A stretch of DNA of 22,910 bases from Cyanobacteria bacterium UBA2566 (GTDB taxonomy: Bacteria > Cyanobacteriota > Cyanobacteriia > Cyanobacteriales > Desertifilaceae), in NCBI GenBank assembly GCA_002340255.1, contig DDLS01000176.1:1-22910 (forward strand), given 5' to 3'. Both the position numbers and the translations under genes were made by a program. Under the pieces are notes generated by a model. It was not told the origin of the DNA. It searched no databases and was given only the letters and a program-made list of their open reading frames with translations. Below are positions 7,886 through 15,045 of this stretch, piece after piece. Every line of letters starts with the position of its first letter. The first letter of the stretch is position 1.

Positions 7886-8644
7886 GGAATGGGTAATCGG
7901 TAATGGTAAGCATTCCTTACGCACATAAATACAGTGTCGCGTGGCTTCACTGAGCGGAGTGACAAAGGCATCTATCCAGATTAACTTTCCTCTAAAACTG
8001 TTTAGGGTTTGGTTGAAGGTTTTTTCCTCGTCCTGAGTCCAGCGCCCTCGATATAAAATGACTAGCCCCCCTGGTTTCAAAAAGGGAAAGGCATACTGTA
8101 CACAGACTTCAGCTTTGGCTACAGCTCGGATTAAACAAAAATCATACTGTTGATAATAGTCCGGTTGATGATGGATCTGTTCGGCTCGGCCCACAGTAGC
8201 CCTAATATTGGGTAACTTTAGGGTGGCGATCGCCTCTTCTAAAAACAGGATCTTCTTTTGCGTACTATCGAGCAACGTTAACTCTAATTGCGGATAAATT
8301 GCTCCTAAACTAAACGCCACCGGAAATCCCGGAAATCCTCCGCCAGTGCCAATATCCAGACCTCGTAGGGGTCGATCCATAGCCCAAGGTTGGAGCGGTA
8401 AATCTTGCGGTTGAGAGGAAGATAGAGCAAACGCCAGAGGGCGAATAGAATCCCATAAATGCTTTTCCCAAAACTCGGTTGCTTCCGTAATGCGGGTTAA
8501 ATTCATGTGGCGATTCCCCGCTAAAATTAAGCCATAGAGCTGCTGGAATTGATCTAATTGGCTGGGGGTCGGTTGCCAACTCATCGTCTGTTCCCAAATC
8601 TCCAGAGAAGGAGGTAGGGGGGGAATGGATTGGAAAATCTCCAT
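7880..8644 (-). CDS. rsmG: 16S rRNA (guanine527-N7)-methyltransferase RsmG
   Basis: Methylates N7 of G527 (E. coli numbering) in 16S rRNA, using S-adenosylmethionine. Visible: AGNRHMNLT (42-50) typical of the N-terminal region, the SAM-binding motif LDIGTGGGFPG (96-106), the following acidic LLDS (124-127), and IRAVA (172-176). The length of 254 is normal for cyanobacterial members. I kept ATG 8644; M21 is an alternative, and no Shine-Dalgarno decides. The last nine residues (LPLPITHSL) are encoded by a GGGAATGGGTAAT-type repeat (7885-7906), so the C-terminus appears to have been extended or replaced by repeat DNA. psbY lies upstream on the same strand, with a terminator between. Confidence 0.95.
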   Translation of the reverse strand: MEIFQSIPPLPPSLEIWEQTMSWQPTPSQLDQFQQLYGLILAGNRHMNLTRITEATEFWEKHLWDSIRPLAFALSSSQPQDLPLQPWAMDRPLRGLDIGTGGGFPGFPVAFSLGAIYPQLELTLLDSTQKKILFLEEAIATLKLPNIRATVGRAEQIHHQPDYYQQYDFCLIRAVAKAEVCVQYAFPFLKPGGLVILYRGRWTQDEEKTFNQTLNSFRGKLIWIDAFVTPLSEATRHCIYVRKECLPLPITHSL

Positions 8645-8650
8645 TGGTCA

Positions 8651-8729
8651 CAAGTTAAGGTTGTCAGCTAGTTGTCAAGGAGGAGGTAATAGGCAATAGG
8701 CATTTGTAACAAGTTAACGCTGTAAGCTA
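8651..8729. repeat. Imperfect direct repeat between rsmG and psbY
   Basis: CAAGTTAAGGTTGTCAGCTA (8651-8670) recurs as CAAGTTAACGCTGTAAGCTA (8710-8729), 17 of 20 bases identical, with starts 59 bp apart. The first copy begins 7 bp upstream of the rsmG start. No coding frame of note lies between. Confidence 0.45.
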
Positions 8730-8755
8730 ATCGATGCCATGGAACCAATAACAAG

Positions 8756-8776
8756 GGGGCTAGATTTCCTAGCCCC
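8756..8776 (-). terminator. Terminator after psbY
   Basis: GGGGCTAG (8756-8763) pairs with CTAGCCCC (8769-8776) around a 5-nt loop. Read leftwards, the hairpin lies 35 nt past the psbY stop and is followed by a moderately T-rich stretch (CTTGTTATT). This fits a monocistronic psbY transcript. Confidence 0.6.
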
Positions 8777-8811
8777 TGTAACACATCAGGAATTAACCTG
8801 ATTGTCGCAAT

Positions 8812-8934
8812 TTACGCTTCCTCGTTGTTTAACAAGTTCTGAATCTGATTTAAAGCGGCTGCACCAATATTGAAAAGGGCCCATCCTCCAGCTATCGCTA
8901 TCGGTAGCAAAACGACGACTACACGCCAATCCAT
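8812..8934 (-). CDS. psbY: Photosystem II protein PsbY
   Basis: A 40-residue single-span thylakoid protein. It starts MDWRVVVVLLPIAIAGGWAL, continues with FNIGAAALNQIQNLL, and ends in a short acidic tail (NNEEA). The MDWRVxVVLxP start, one membrane helix and a mostly helical tail are characteristic of cyanobacterial PsbY, a small peripheral subunit near cytochrome b559 in photosystem II. The start is secured by a consensus GGAGGA seven nt ahead of the ATG. It has its own terminator and sits between rsmG and ald, both on the same strand. Confidence 0.9.
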   Translation of the reverse strand: MDWRVVVVLLPIAIAGGWALFNIGAAALNQIQNLLNNEEA

Positions 8935-9026
8935 AGTGTTCTCCTCCAAATTCAGTAAAGTTTTTTATCGATTTATCTTACTTCTAGTTTTACCGCAAAG
9001 TGAGACGCTTGTGTACTCTCAATTGC

Positions 9027-10115
9027 TTATGTCCCCAAATCTGGGAAACAGTCGTGAATAGCTGGATGGACAATATGATTATTCTTGATATTCACGCCCT
9101 TGGCTAAAGCAGGATTTTGCTTCAGAGCACCAACTCCTGCATGGGCTAATTGCAACACATAGGGCAGCGTCGCATTATTCAAGGCTTGGGTTGCTGTCCA
9201 AGGCACTGCTCCCGGCATATTGGGGACACCATAATGGACAACCCCTTCTTCTATATAAATGGGTTGGGTGTGGGAAGTGGGGTGTAGAGTTTCGATACAT
9301 CCCCCTTGGTCAACGGAAACATCAATCAGCACAGAACCCGGTTTCATTCTCCCCACCAAACTACGGGAAACTAATTGAGGGGCACGACGACCTAAGACTA
9401 AGACCGCACCAACAAGCAGATCTGCCTGGGGAACCACTCGTTCAATTTGGGCCGAATTGCTATAGAGCAGTTCCACTCTTGAGCCAAACAGGGTTTCTAG
9501 CTCTGCCAGGCGCTCCACATTAATATCTAGAATTTGGACTTTGGCTCCCATTCCTATGGCAATGCGGGCTGTTTCTGTACCAACGACACCGCCGCCAAGA
9601 ATGACGACTTGTCCGGGACTAACTCCTGGAATACCGCCTAATAGAACTCCTCGGCCTCCCTGTTGTCGCTCTAAGAAACGGGCCCCAAACTGCACAGATA
9701 GCCGGCCAGCAATAACGCTCATGGGGGTGAGCAGGGGTAGGCGACCATCTGGTAATTCTACGGTTTCATAGGCGATCGCCAACGTTCCTGATTTTATTAA
9801 TTTTTCCGTTAAGGGGCGATCGGCCGCCAAATGCAGATAAGTAAACAATAACTTTCCAGAAGTCAAAAACCCATACTCAGAAGCTAACGGTTCCTTTACC
9901 TTCACCACCAACTCCTGATCCCAGGCCAGATCTGGAGAAGGGACAATTTTTGCCCCCACATCTAAGTAATCTCCATCCATGAACCCAGCCCCGTCACCGG
10001 CTCCAGTTTCCACAAAGACCTGATGACCCCGTTCAGTCAACACCCGCACACTACTAGGGGTGAGTCCCACTCGAAATTCTTGATCTTTCCGTTCTTTAGG
10101 AACTCCGATATCCAT
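9027..10115 (-). CDS. ald: Alanine dehydrogenase
   Basis: Catalyses reversible NAD+-dependent deamination of L-alanine to pyruvate and ammonium; soluble, usually hexameric. The 362 residues start MDIGVPKE, as is standard. Visible: R15 (FRVGLTP), K74 (VKVKEP) and H95 (YLHLA), matching the pyruvate-binding and catalytic residues; the NAD motif LGGGVVGTETA (173-183); D269 in DVSVDQGG; and N299 in GVPNMPG. A TTG codon lies directly before the ATG, but GAGGT six nt ahead of ATG 10115 favours the ATG. The gene is flanked by the two small photosynthesis genes psbY (downstream) and hliD (divergent, upstream). Confidence 0.96.
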   Translation of the reverse strand: MDIGVPKERKDQEFRVGLTPSSVRVLTERGHQVFVETGAGDGAGFMDGDYLDVGAKIVPSPDLAWDQELVVKVKEPLASEYGFLTSGKLLFTYLHLAADRPLTEKLIKSGTLAIAYETVELPDGRLPLLTPMSVIAGRLSVQFGARFLERQQGGRGVLLGGIPGVSPGQVVILGGGVVGTETARIAIGMGAKVQILDINVERLAELETLFGSRVELLYSNSAQIERVVPQADLLVGAVLVLGRRAPQLVSRSLVGRMKPGSVLIDVSVDQGGCIETLHPTSHTQPIYIEEGVVHYGVPNMPGAVPWTATQALNNATLPYVLQLAHAGVGALKQNPALAKGVNIKNNHIVHPAIHDCFPDLGT

Positions 10116-10376
10116 CAATTACCTCTTCATGCTGAAATCCCTCTAGATCCAGCTTATATCAATTAAAAATTAAAAATGGGTAAGTTGGGGGCAAATTGGC
10201 TGACTACGAGGCGATACGAGATCTAGATGCTTCTGCCTTTCCTACTCCCTATTCCCTAGGAAATAGCCTGTATTGCTTAGGGTCTAAGGTTTCAAGCTGT
10301 ACTTCTCCAGAAGACAGAAGTGCTATATAACTGCTCTAGGGTATTCCTGACTGAGCAGAAAGGACTCAAATGGCAT

Positions 10377-10382
10377 TATAAT
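10377..10382 (+). promoter_or_regulatory. Candidate -10 box of the hliD-like gene
   Basis: An exact TATAAT, 49 nt ahead of the start codon. No matching -35 box at 16-18 bp spacing was found, which is common for regulated cyanobacterial promoters. Confidence 0.4.
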
Positions 10383-10389
10383 TAGGGTA

Positions 10390-10407
10390 AATATTAAGAA
10401 TTGTAAA
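10390..10407 (-). promoter_or_regulatory. HLR1-like site (possible RpaB binding)
   Basis: Read on the minus strand this is TTTACAAT, TC, TTAATATT. The HLR1 consensus is two copies of (T/G)TTACA(T/A)(T/A) separated by 2 nt; the first half matches 8 of 8 and the second 6 of 8. It lies just downstream of the TATAAT, where binding of RpaB would block transcription in low light. HLR1 control of hli genes is well known; its use here is inferred. Confidence 0.35.
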
Positions 10408-10431
10408 CTTTAACAACTTTTACCCTCAATT

Positions 10432-10602
10432 ATGGCTGAACTCAAACCCACTGTATCCCCCAAACTTCCCCAACCCAAACTCGGATTTAACGATTATGCC
10501 GAGCGCCTCAATGGTCGAGCTGCCATGGTCGGTTTTATCGTTACTCTAGTCATTGAATACCTCACCGGACAGGGTGTTCTAAGTTGGTTAGGATTAAATT
10601 AA
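10432..10602 (+). CDS. hliD: High-light-inducible protein, HliD-like
   Basis: A 56-residue one-helix thylakoid protein with the Hlip/LHC signature YAERLNGRAAMVGF (22-35): the E and R-N-type ligands around the ExxNGRxAMxGF motif bind chlorophyll. The membrane helix continues to about residue 46, and the tail GQGVLSWLGLN matches HliD-type proteins. A Pro-rich soluble N-terminus (residues 6-17) also resembles HliD. HliD protects newly made chlorophyll proteins with chlorophyll synthase and Ycf39 in Synechocystis. Its own promoter signals lie at 10377-10407. It is convergent with rpoC2, with hairpins between. The Hlip call is near certain; the D subtype is judged by eye. Confidence 0.9.
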   Translation: MAELKPTVSPKLPQPKLGFNDYAERLNGRAAMVGFIVTLVIEYLTGQGVLSWLGLN

Positions 10603-10673
10603 AGGGGAAGGCAAGAGGCCACCAGTCTCTTGTGAACATGAATCTTCGATAGAGAAATGATCTGAGTACAACA

Positions 10674-10704
10674 AGTAGGGGCAAAAAAGATGCAAGCCCC
10701 TACT
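10674..10704. terminator. Hairpin between convergent hliD and rpoC2
   Basis: AGTAGGGGC (10674-10682) pairs perfectly with GCCCCTACT (10696-10704) around a 13-nt loop. It could stop transcription from both sides. On the plus strand it is followed by TGCCTTTTCT. It shares a 14-base core with the hairpin after serA. Confidence 0.6.
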
Positions 10705-10714
10705 GCCTTTTCTA

Positions 10715-10729
10715 GAGCGCTTGGCGCTC
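10715..10729 (-). terminator. Short hairpin right after rpoC2
   Basis: GAGCGC and GCGCTC pair perfectly around a 3-nt loop, starting 3 nt beyond the rpoC2 stop codon. It has no T-run of its own; together with the larger hairpin at 10674-10704 it probably ends the rpoB-rpoC2 transcript. Confidence 0.45.
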
Positions 10730-10732
10730 CAG

Positions 10733-13700
10733 CTAATCCTGATCATCCTCCATCGGATCGTAGATTAGCTCTTCCTCCTCCAAATCTAAATCCATATCGA
10801 TCGCCGGCTCGGTCTTTTTCGCCTTTCCTTTCGGGGTTTTGCCCTTCTTCGTCCCTGGCTTCTGGGCACTCGATTTTGGATCTAAGCGGTAGGCTGTGCG
10901 GTCATCGACCACCAAATCCTGCAAATCGTCCACATCCGACTCTGAATTATCAAACATCGGATACGACATATTCCGGCCAGTCGGAGGAGACAACTCATCA
11001 GACATCACCCCATATTCGGAATCATCAGACCCACCCGAATATCCATGGCCAGGCAAGAAGCTGTCTGATAGACCCGATCCCACAATTTCGTCATCGAGAT
11101 CCCCCCTCGTATCATAATCGGGGGAAATTTGGCCCCTAAATCCATCCTCATAGGCATTAAACCCAGTTCCCGCTGGAATCAAGCGCCCGATAATCACATT
11201 TTCCTTCAAGCCCCTCAACCAGTCCGACTTACCCTCGATCGCGGCCTCCGTCAGCACCCGCGTCGTCTCCTGGAAACTCGCCGCACTAATAAAGCTATCC
11301 GTGTTCAACGAAGCCTTCGTAATCCCCAGCAGTACTGGAGTATACCGGGCAGGTGCACCCCCCGTAATCGACATCGCCTCATTCACTTGCTCCACTTGGT
11401 ATAACTCCATCAGCTCCCCAGGTAACATCGTCGTATCTCCCCCATCATCCAGGCGCACCTTAGAAGTCATCTGGCGAACAATCACCTCAATATGTTTGTC
11501 GGCAATATCAATCCCTTGAGACTGGTATACCCCTTGAACCGCATCCACCAAAAACTGTTGCACTTCAGCCAAAGCCGCCATCGCCGCTTCGTAATGGGAC
11601 ATTCCCTGCTCTAAGTACCAACCAAACTTAATTTCCAGCAGTTCGTGGGGATTTTGTTGGCCATCAGAAATCGGGCCTCCCGCTTCGACTCGTTCCCCTT
11701 CCACCACCATTAAGCTCTGGCCGGGCAGGAGCGTATACGTCGTCAGGGTACCATCAACTTCCACAACGCGGATGGCTCGCACGTCATCTTCTCCTTCCAC
11801 CGTTTGGATTTCCCCAGGACGACGGGCTAAGACACAGGCTTCCTTCGGTTTGCGCGCTTCTAGCAGTTCTTCAATCCGGGGCAGACCTTGAATAATATCA
11901 CCAGTTTTAGCCCGCTCGAAGACCAGCAGCACCAGTTTATCGCCCCGTTGGACTAGTCCCCCATCTCCCAGGTGCAGGACCGCACCCGGAGAAACTCGAT
12001 AGGGACGAGCCGCACGCAGGACTAGAGTTTTGTCGGTGGGGTCAATGAATTCAACTTTGCTCGACTCTGGAAGCCGAATGCCCGGCGCAACCTCCGTGCC
12101 AGCCACCAGTAGATCTCCTTCTTTCACTTGGAGCTGGTCCATTTGGTCTTGCAGATCTAGGGTTCGGCGATCGCTCCCTCGAACCACCAGCAAGCGTCTA
12201 ACCTGCTCATCCTCATCCCGCAGCCCAGCAATTTCCCCCGGGGAATTACACAGAATCTCCGTTGAAGCAATCACATCCCCAGCCCCAACTTGGGCCCCAT
12301 CTTCAACCAACAGTTGCGTCCGAATTTGTCCTTGGGTTAGGTCCGCTATCCCTTCCCGGCGAATCAACAGAGACTCTAGAATCACCAACTGGAGGCGCAT
12401 CACTTCAATCACCTCCCCATCTTCCGTGGTTTCGTTCAGCTCTGGAGCCGGCACCAGTTCAATATCGGCCACCAGTTCTAAGCCCTCCAAGGAACTTCCT
12501 TTCGCACTCGAGGTCTCACCCGCATAATCCGGGTTAATCTCCAGGATTAAGTGGGTGCGCACCAAATCTACCCCTTGAACCGATTTAATCCGCTCGCCAT
12601 CCTTGTAGGGCAACCGTTGCGCTGTGCGCAGTTGGATCAGGTCTTTTTCGCCCGTGGAAGTAGACGGCCCCGAAGGACTATCCGAGACGGGGTACTCCGC
12701 CACCGGGCGCAACAGGGCACCCATCCCTTCTGGGGTTTGCACGATTTCTAGGGTGCAGAGCTGCTCGATCTCTTGGCCCATCACCACTTCTGGAGGACGA
12801 ACGATGCCTTCCGTGGGCATCTGTTCGGGGTCGGTAATCAGATGGAGTGTGCCCGGTTTAATGATGATTTCCCGCAGGATATCGTTTTTCTGCACCACCG
12901 TGACGATGCCAGAGGTTTGGCAGAAGATATCTTTGACTACTTCCGTTCCCGCTTCCACATATTGGCCGTCTTCAACCATCAGCAGGGAAATATCTTTGTT
13001 GACTTCGTGGGACTCTTCCGGAATCCAGAGTAAGGTTCCCCCTTTGACCACTTCTTGGCCGTATTTGCTCGTACCGCTGCGCCGTTTGGTTTCAATCCCC
13101 GCATAACGGATCGTTCCCCCCGTTAGGGTGCGATAGCTCTGGTCAATCAGTTCGGCAACGACCTGGCCAGAGGTCACTTTACTTCCCGGGGTGGCCAGCA
13201 GGGAAAACTGCTCGCCCTCGCGGGTCGTGATCAAGTAGATTTCCTTACTACCTTTGTCTTTAATGGTGACTGTTGCTTGGTCTAGAGTGACTTGGGCGGT
13301 AATAATTTCCACTTCACGCCCTTCCGGTCCCTCCGGCAGGCGCACCAGTCCACCGTGTTTGGTGGTGATGGTACTCATGGCAAGGACATCGAGCGATTGC
13401 ATCCGGTCTTGGTTTTTGACCACAGGTTTGGCATCGGAGGGCAGGTTATAGACTTCTCCAGATAAAACCCAAATCAGGCCTCCTGTCCGGGCAATAACGG
13501 TGGTTGCTCCTTGGCGATCGCGTTTTTCTTCCGGAATAATGCCCTCAAAACAGACTTCTCCAGCAATGTCAGTACTGACATCTTTGGTGGCTCGTTCTGT
13601 GGAGCGGCTCGCTGCCCTGGAGGGAGGGGTATTGGCAATAATCGTGCCTGGTTTAATCATCTGGCCGTCTTCAACGAGCAGACGAGAACCTGCACTGATG

Positions 13701-14944
13701 GGAATTTTGTGGATATTATGTTTCTTTTTCTGATCAAGAGCGCCTGCACTTTGCTGGGTTTCTTCGCTATCCAACTCCCGGATTTCCACATCCACAATCA
13801 GCTCGAGTACACCTCCGGTTTCTACCCGAATTTCTTGGCCCTGTTGGGTTTTGATTTTACGGGTTTTGACTTCGGCATAGTTGATTTTGCCCCCAGTGGG
13901 AGCGAGGATATCTCGGGCAGCCCCGGAGAATACGCCCCCCGTATGGAAGGTTCTCATGGTGAGCTGGGTACCGGGTTCGCCGATGGATTGGGCGGCGATA
14001 ATGCCGACGGCTTCACCCAAATCGACGGGGGCATGGTGGGCCAAACTCCAGCCATAGCACGCCTGGCAAACCGAGCGCGCCGCTTCGCACGTCAGGGGCG
14101 ATCGCACTTTGACCGTTTTCGTGTGTTTGGCCACTGCTTTGGCTAGGTCTTCACTGAGCCAATCATTGCGCTTGGCCACCAACTCCCCGGTTTCCGAGAC
14201 CACATCTTCAGCCAAAGAGCGACCCAACAGGCGATCGGCTAGGGGAATCAGGACGCGATCGCCCTCGCACATGGCTTCGACGGTAATTCCCCGGGCTGTT
14301 CCGCAGTCGAGTTCGCGAATAATCACATCTTGGGAGACATCCACCAAGCGCCGGGTTAAATATCCACTATCTGCCGTCCGCAGGGCCGTATCAACCAGAC
14401 CTTTTCTAGCTCCATAAGAGGAAATAATATACTCGGTTACCGTTAACCCTTCCCGGAAATTGGTTTTAATGGGCAAGGAAATAATTTCCCCCTGGGGGTC
14501 GGCCATCAGCCCCCGCATTCCCACTAACTGACGCACCTGGGAAATATTCCCCCGTGCCCCAGAAAACGCCATCATATACACGCTATTCAGGGGATTGGTC
14601 GCCTTAAAATAGCGGACCACTTCATCCTTGAGGGCTTCACTGGTGGAGTTCCAGGTATCAATTACCCGTTGAAAGCGTTCTACTTCCGTAATTTCACCTT
14701 TAGAATAGCGCAATTCAATTTCGCGGATTTGTTCTTCAGCAGCTTCGAGTAATTCTTGTTTGGACGGAGGAATCTGCAAATCATCTACACTGATACTGAC
14801 TCCAGCACGAGTGGCGAAGCGAAAGCCCAGATTTTTGAGCCGGTCTGCCATTTGGGAAGTTCGAGCGCTACCGTATTGGGTAAATGCAGCAGCAATCAGT
14901 TTTTTCAGTTGGCCTTTATCAATAACGCGATTTTTGAAGATCAT
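10733..14944 (-). CDS. rpoC2: RNA polymerase subunit beta' (RpoC2)
   Basis: C-terminal half of the split cyanobacterial beta', 1403 residues from ATG 14944 (MIFKNRVIDK). Visible: bridge helix region (about 163-200, FREGLTVTEYIISSYGARKG); zinc site C214, C286, C293, C296; trigger loop GEPGTQLTMRTFHTGG (322-337) with catalytic H334. The trigger loop is interrupted by the very large SI3 insertion (about 343-1010) of repeated barrel-sandwich hybrid folds, then resumes at GDIIQGLPRIEELLEARKPKE (from 1015). The conserved fold ends near 1275. A long acidic, probably disordered tail (1275-1403) with a basic patch (KKGKTPKGKAKK) follows. The frame is open 26 codons further upstream through repeat DNA, but MIFKNR is the usual start. 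No Shine-Dalgarno precedes it. rpoC1 is not next door. Confidence 0.97.
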   Translation of the reverse strand: MIFKNRVIDKGQLKKLIAAAFTQYGSARTSQMADRLKNLGFRFATRAGVSISVDDLQIPPSKQELLEAAEEQIREIELRYSKGEITEVERFQRVIDTWNSTSEALKDEVVRYFKATNPLNSVYMMAFSGARGNISQVRQLVGMRGLMADPQGEIISLPIKTNFREGLTVTEYIISSYGARKGLVDTALRTADSGYLTRRLVDVSQDVIIRELDCGTARGITVEAMCEGDRVLIPLADRLLGRSLAEDVVSETGELVAKRNDWLSEDLAKAVAKHTKTVKVRSPLTCEAARSVCQACYGWSLAHHAPVDLGEAVGIIAAQSIGEPGTQLTMRTFHTGGVFSGAARDILAPTGGKINYAEVKTRKIKTQQGQEIRVETGGVLELIVDVEIRELDSEETQQSAGALDQKKKHNIHKIPISAGSRLLVEDGQMIKPGTIIANTPPSRAASRSTERATKDVSTDIAGEVCFEGIIPEEKRDRQGATTVIARTGGLIWVLSGEVYNLPSDAKPVVKNQDRMQSLDVLAMSTITTKHGGLVRLPEGPEGREVEIITAQVTLDQATVTIKDKGSKEIYLITTREGEQFSLLATPGSKVTSGQVVAELIDQSYRTLTGGTIRYAGIETKRRSGTSKYGQEVVKGGTLLWIPEESHEVNKDISLLMVEDGQYVEAGTEVVKDIFCQTSGIVTVVQKNDILREIIIKPGTLHLITDPEQMPTEGIVRPPEVVMGQEIEQLCTLEIVQTPEGMGALLRPVAEYPVSDSPSGPSTSTGEKDLIQLRTAQRLPYKDGERIKSVQGVDLVRTHLILEINPDYAGETSSAKGSSLEGLELVADIELVPAPELNETTEDGEVIEVMRLQLVILESLLIRREGIADLTQGQIRTQLLVEDGAQVGAGDVIASTEILCNSPGEIAGLRDEDEQVRRLLVVRGSDRRTLDLQDQMDQLQVKEGDLLVAGTEVAPGIRLPESSKVEFIDPTDKTLVLRAARPYRVSPGAVLHLGDGGLVQRGDKLVLLVFERAKTGDIIQGLPRIEELLEARKPKEACVLARRPGEIQTVEGEDDVRAIRVVEVDGTLTTYTLLPGQSLMVVEGERVEAGGPISDGQQNPHELLEIKFGWYLEQGMSHYEAAMAALAEVQQFLVDAVQGVYQSQGIDIADKHIEVIVRQMTSKVRLDDGGDTTMLPGELMELYQVEQVNEAMSITGGAPARYTPVLLGITKASLNTDSFISAASFQETTRVLTEAAIEGKSDWLRGLKENVIIGRLIPAGTGFNAYEDGFRGQISPDYDTRGDLDDEIVGSGLSDSFLPGHGYSGGSDDSEYGVMSDELSPPTGRNMSYPMFDNSESDVDDLQDLVVDDRTAYRLDPKSSAQKPGTKKGKTPKGKAKKTEPAIDMDLDLEEEELIYDPMEDDQD

Positions 14945-15009
14945 GGGAATTAGGGAATGGGGAATAGGGAATAGGGAATAGGGAATGGGAAATAGGGAAT
15001 GGGGAATCC
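14945..15009. repeat. GGGAATA/GGGAATG heptamer array at the rpoB-rpoC2 junction
   Basis: About nine degenerate tandem units of GGGAAT(A/G), with three perfect GGGAATA units in the centre (near 14960-14980), abut the rpoC2 start codon. They fill most of the 101 nt between rpoB and rpoC2. Similar arrays are at 18403-18423 and 1706-1735 (opposite orientation). They resemble the short tandemly repeated (STRR-type) heptamers of cyanobacteria. Confidence 0.85.
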
Positions 15010-15045
15010 CTCTATGACCCATTCTCCTTCTGCTACGTGAAGCAC

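Larger units (their letters stand above)
10116..10431. other. Intergenic region between ald and the hliD-like gene
   Basis: 316 bp without a gene, serving as the shared upstream region of two divergent genes. It holds an A-rich repeat (AATTAAAAATTAAAAATGGG near 10160-10180), an ATTCCC-type fragment (CTCCCTATTCCC near 10243-10254), and the promoter signals of the hliD gene listed separately. No coding frame or RNA gene was recognised. Confidence 0.6.

Noticed and set aside
10112..10118. TTG start for alanine dehydrogenase one codon upstream
   Set aside because: The ATG at 10115 has the better-spaced GAGGT and gives the usual MDIGVPKE N-terminus.
13511..14146. 211-codon frame on the plus strand opposite rpoC2
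   Set aside because: Shadow of the highly conserved rpoC2 coding strand; composition reflects antisense codons and no domain is recognisable. The same applies to 12030-12527 and 12624-13106.
14945..15009. CRISPR-like tandem repeat
   Set aside because: Units are 7 nt without spacers; a simple heptamer array, not a CRISPR.
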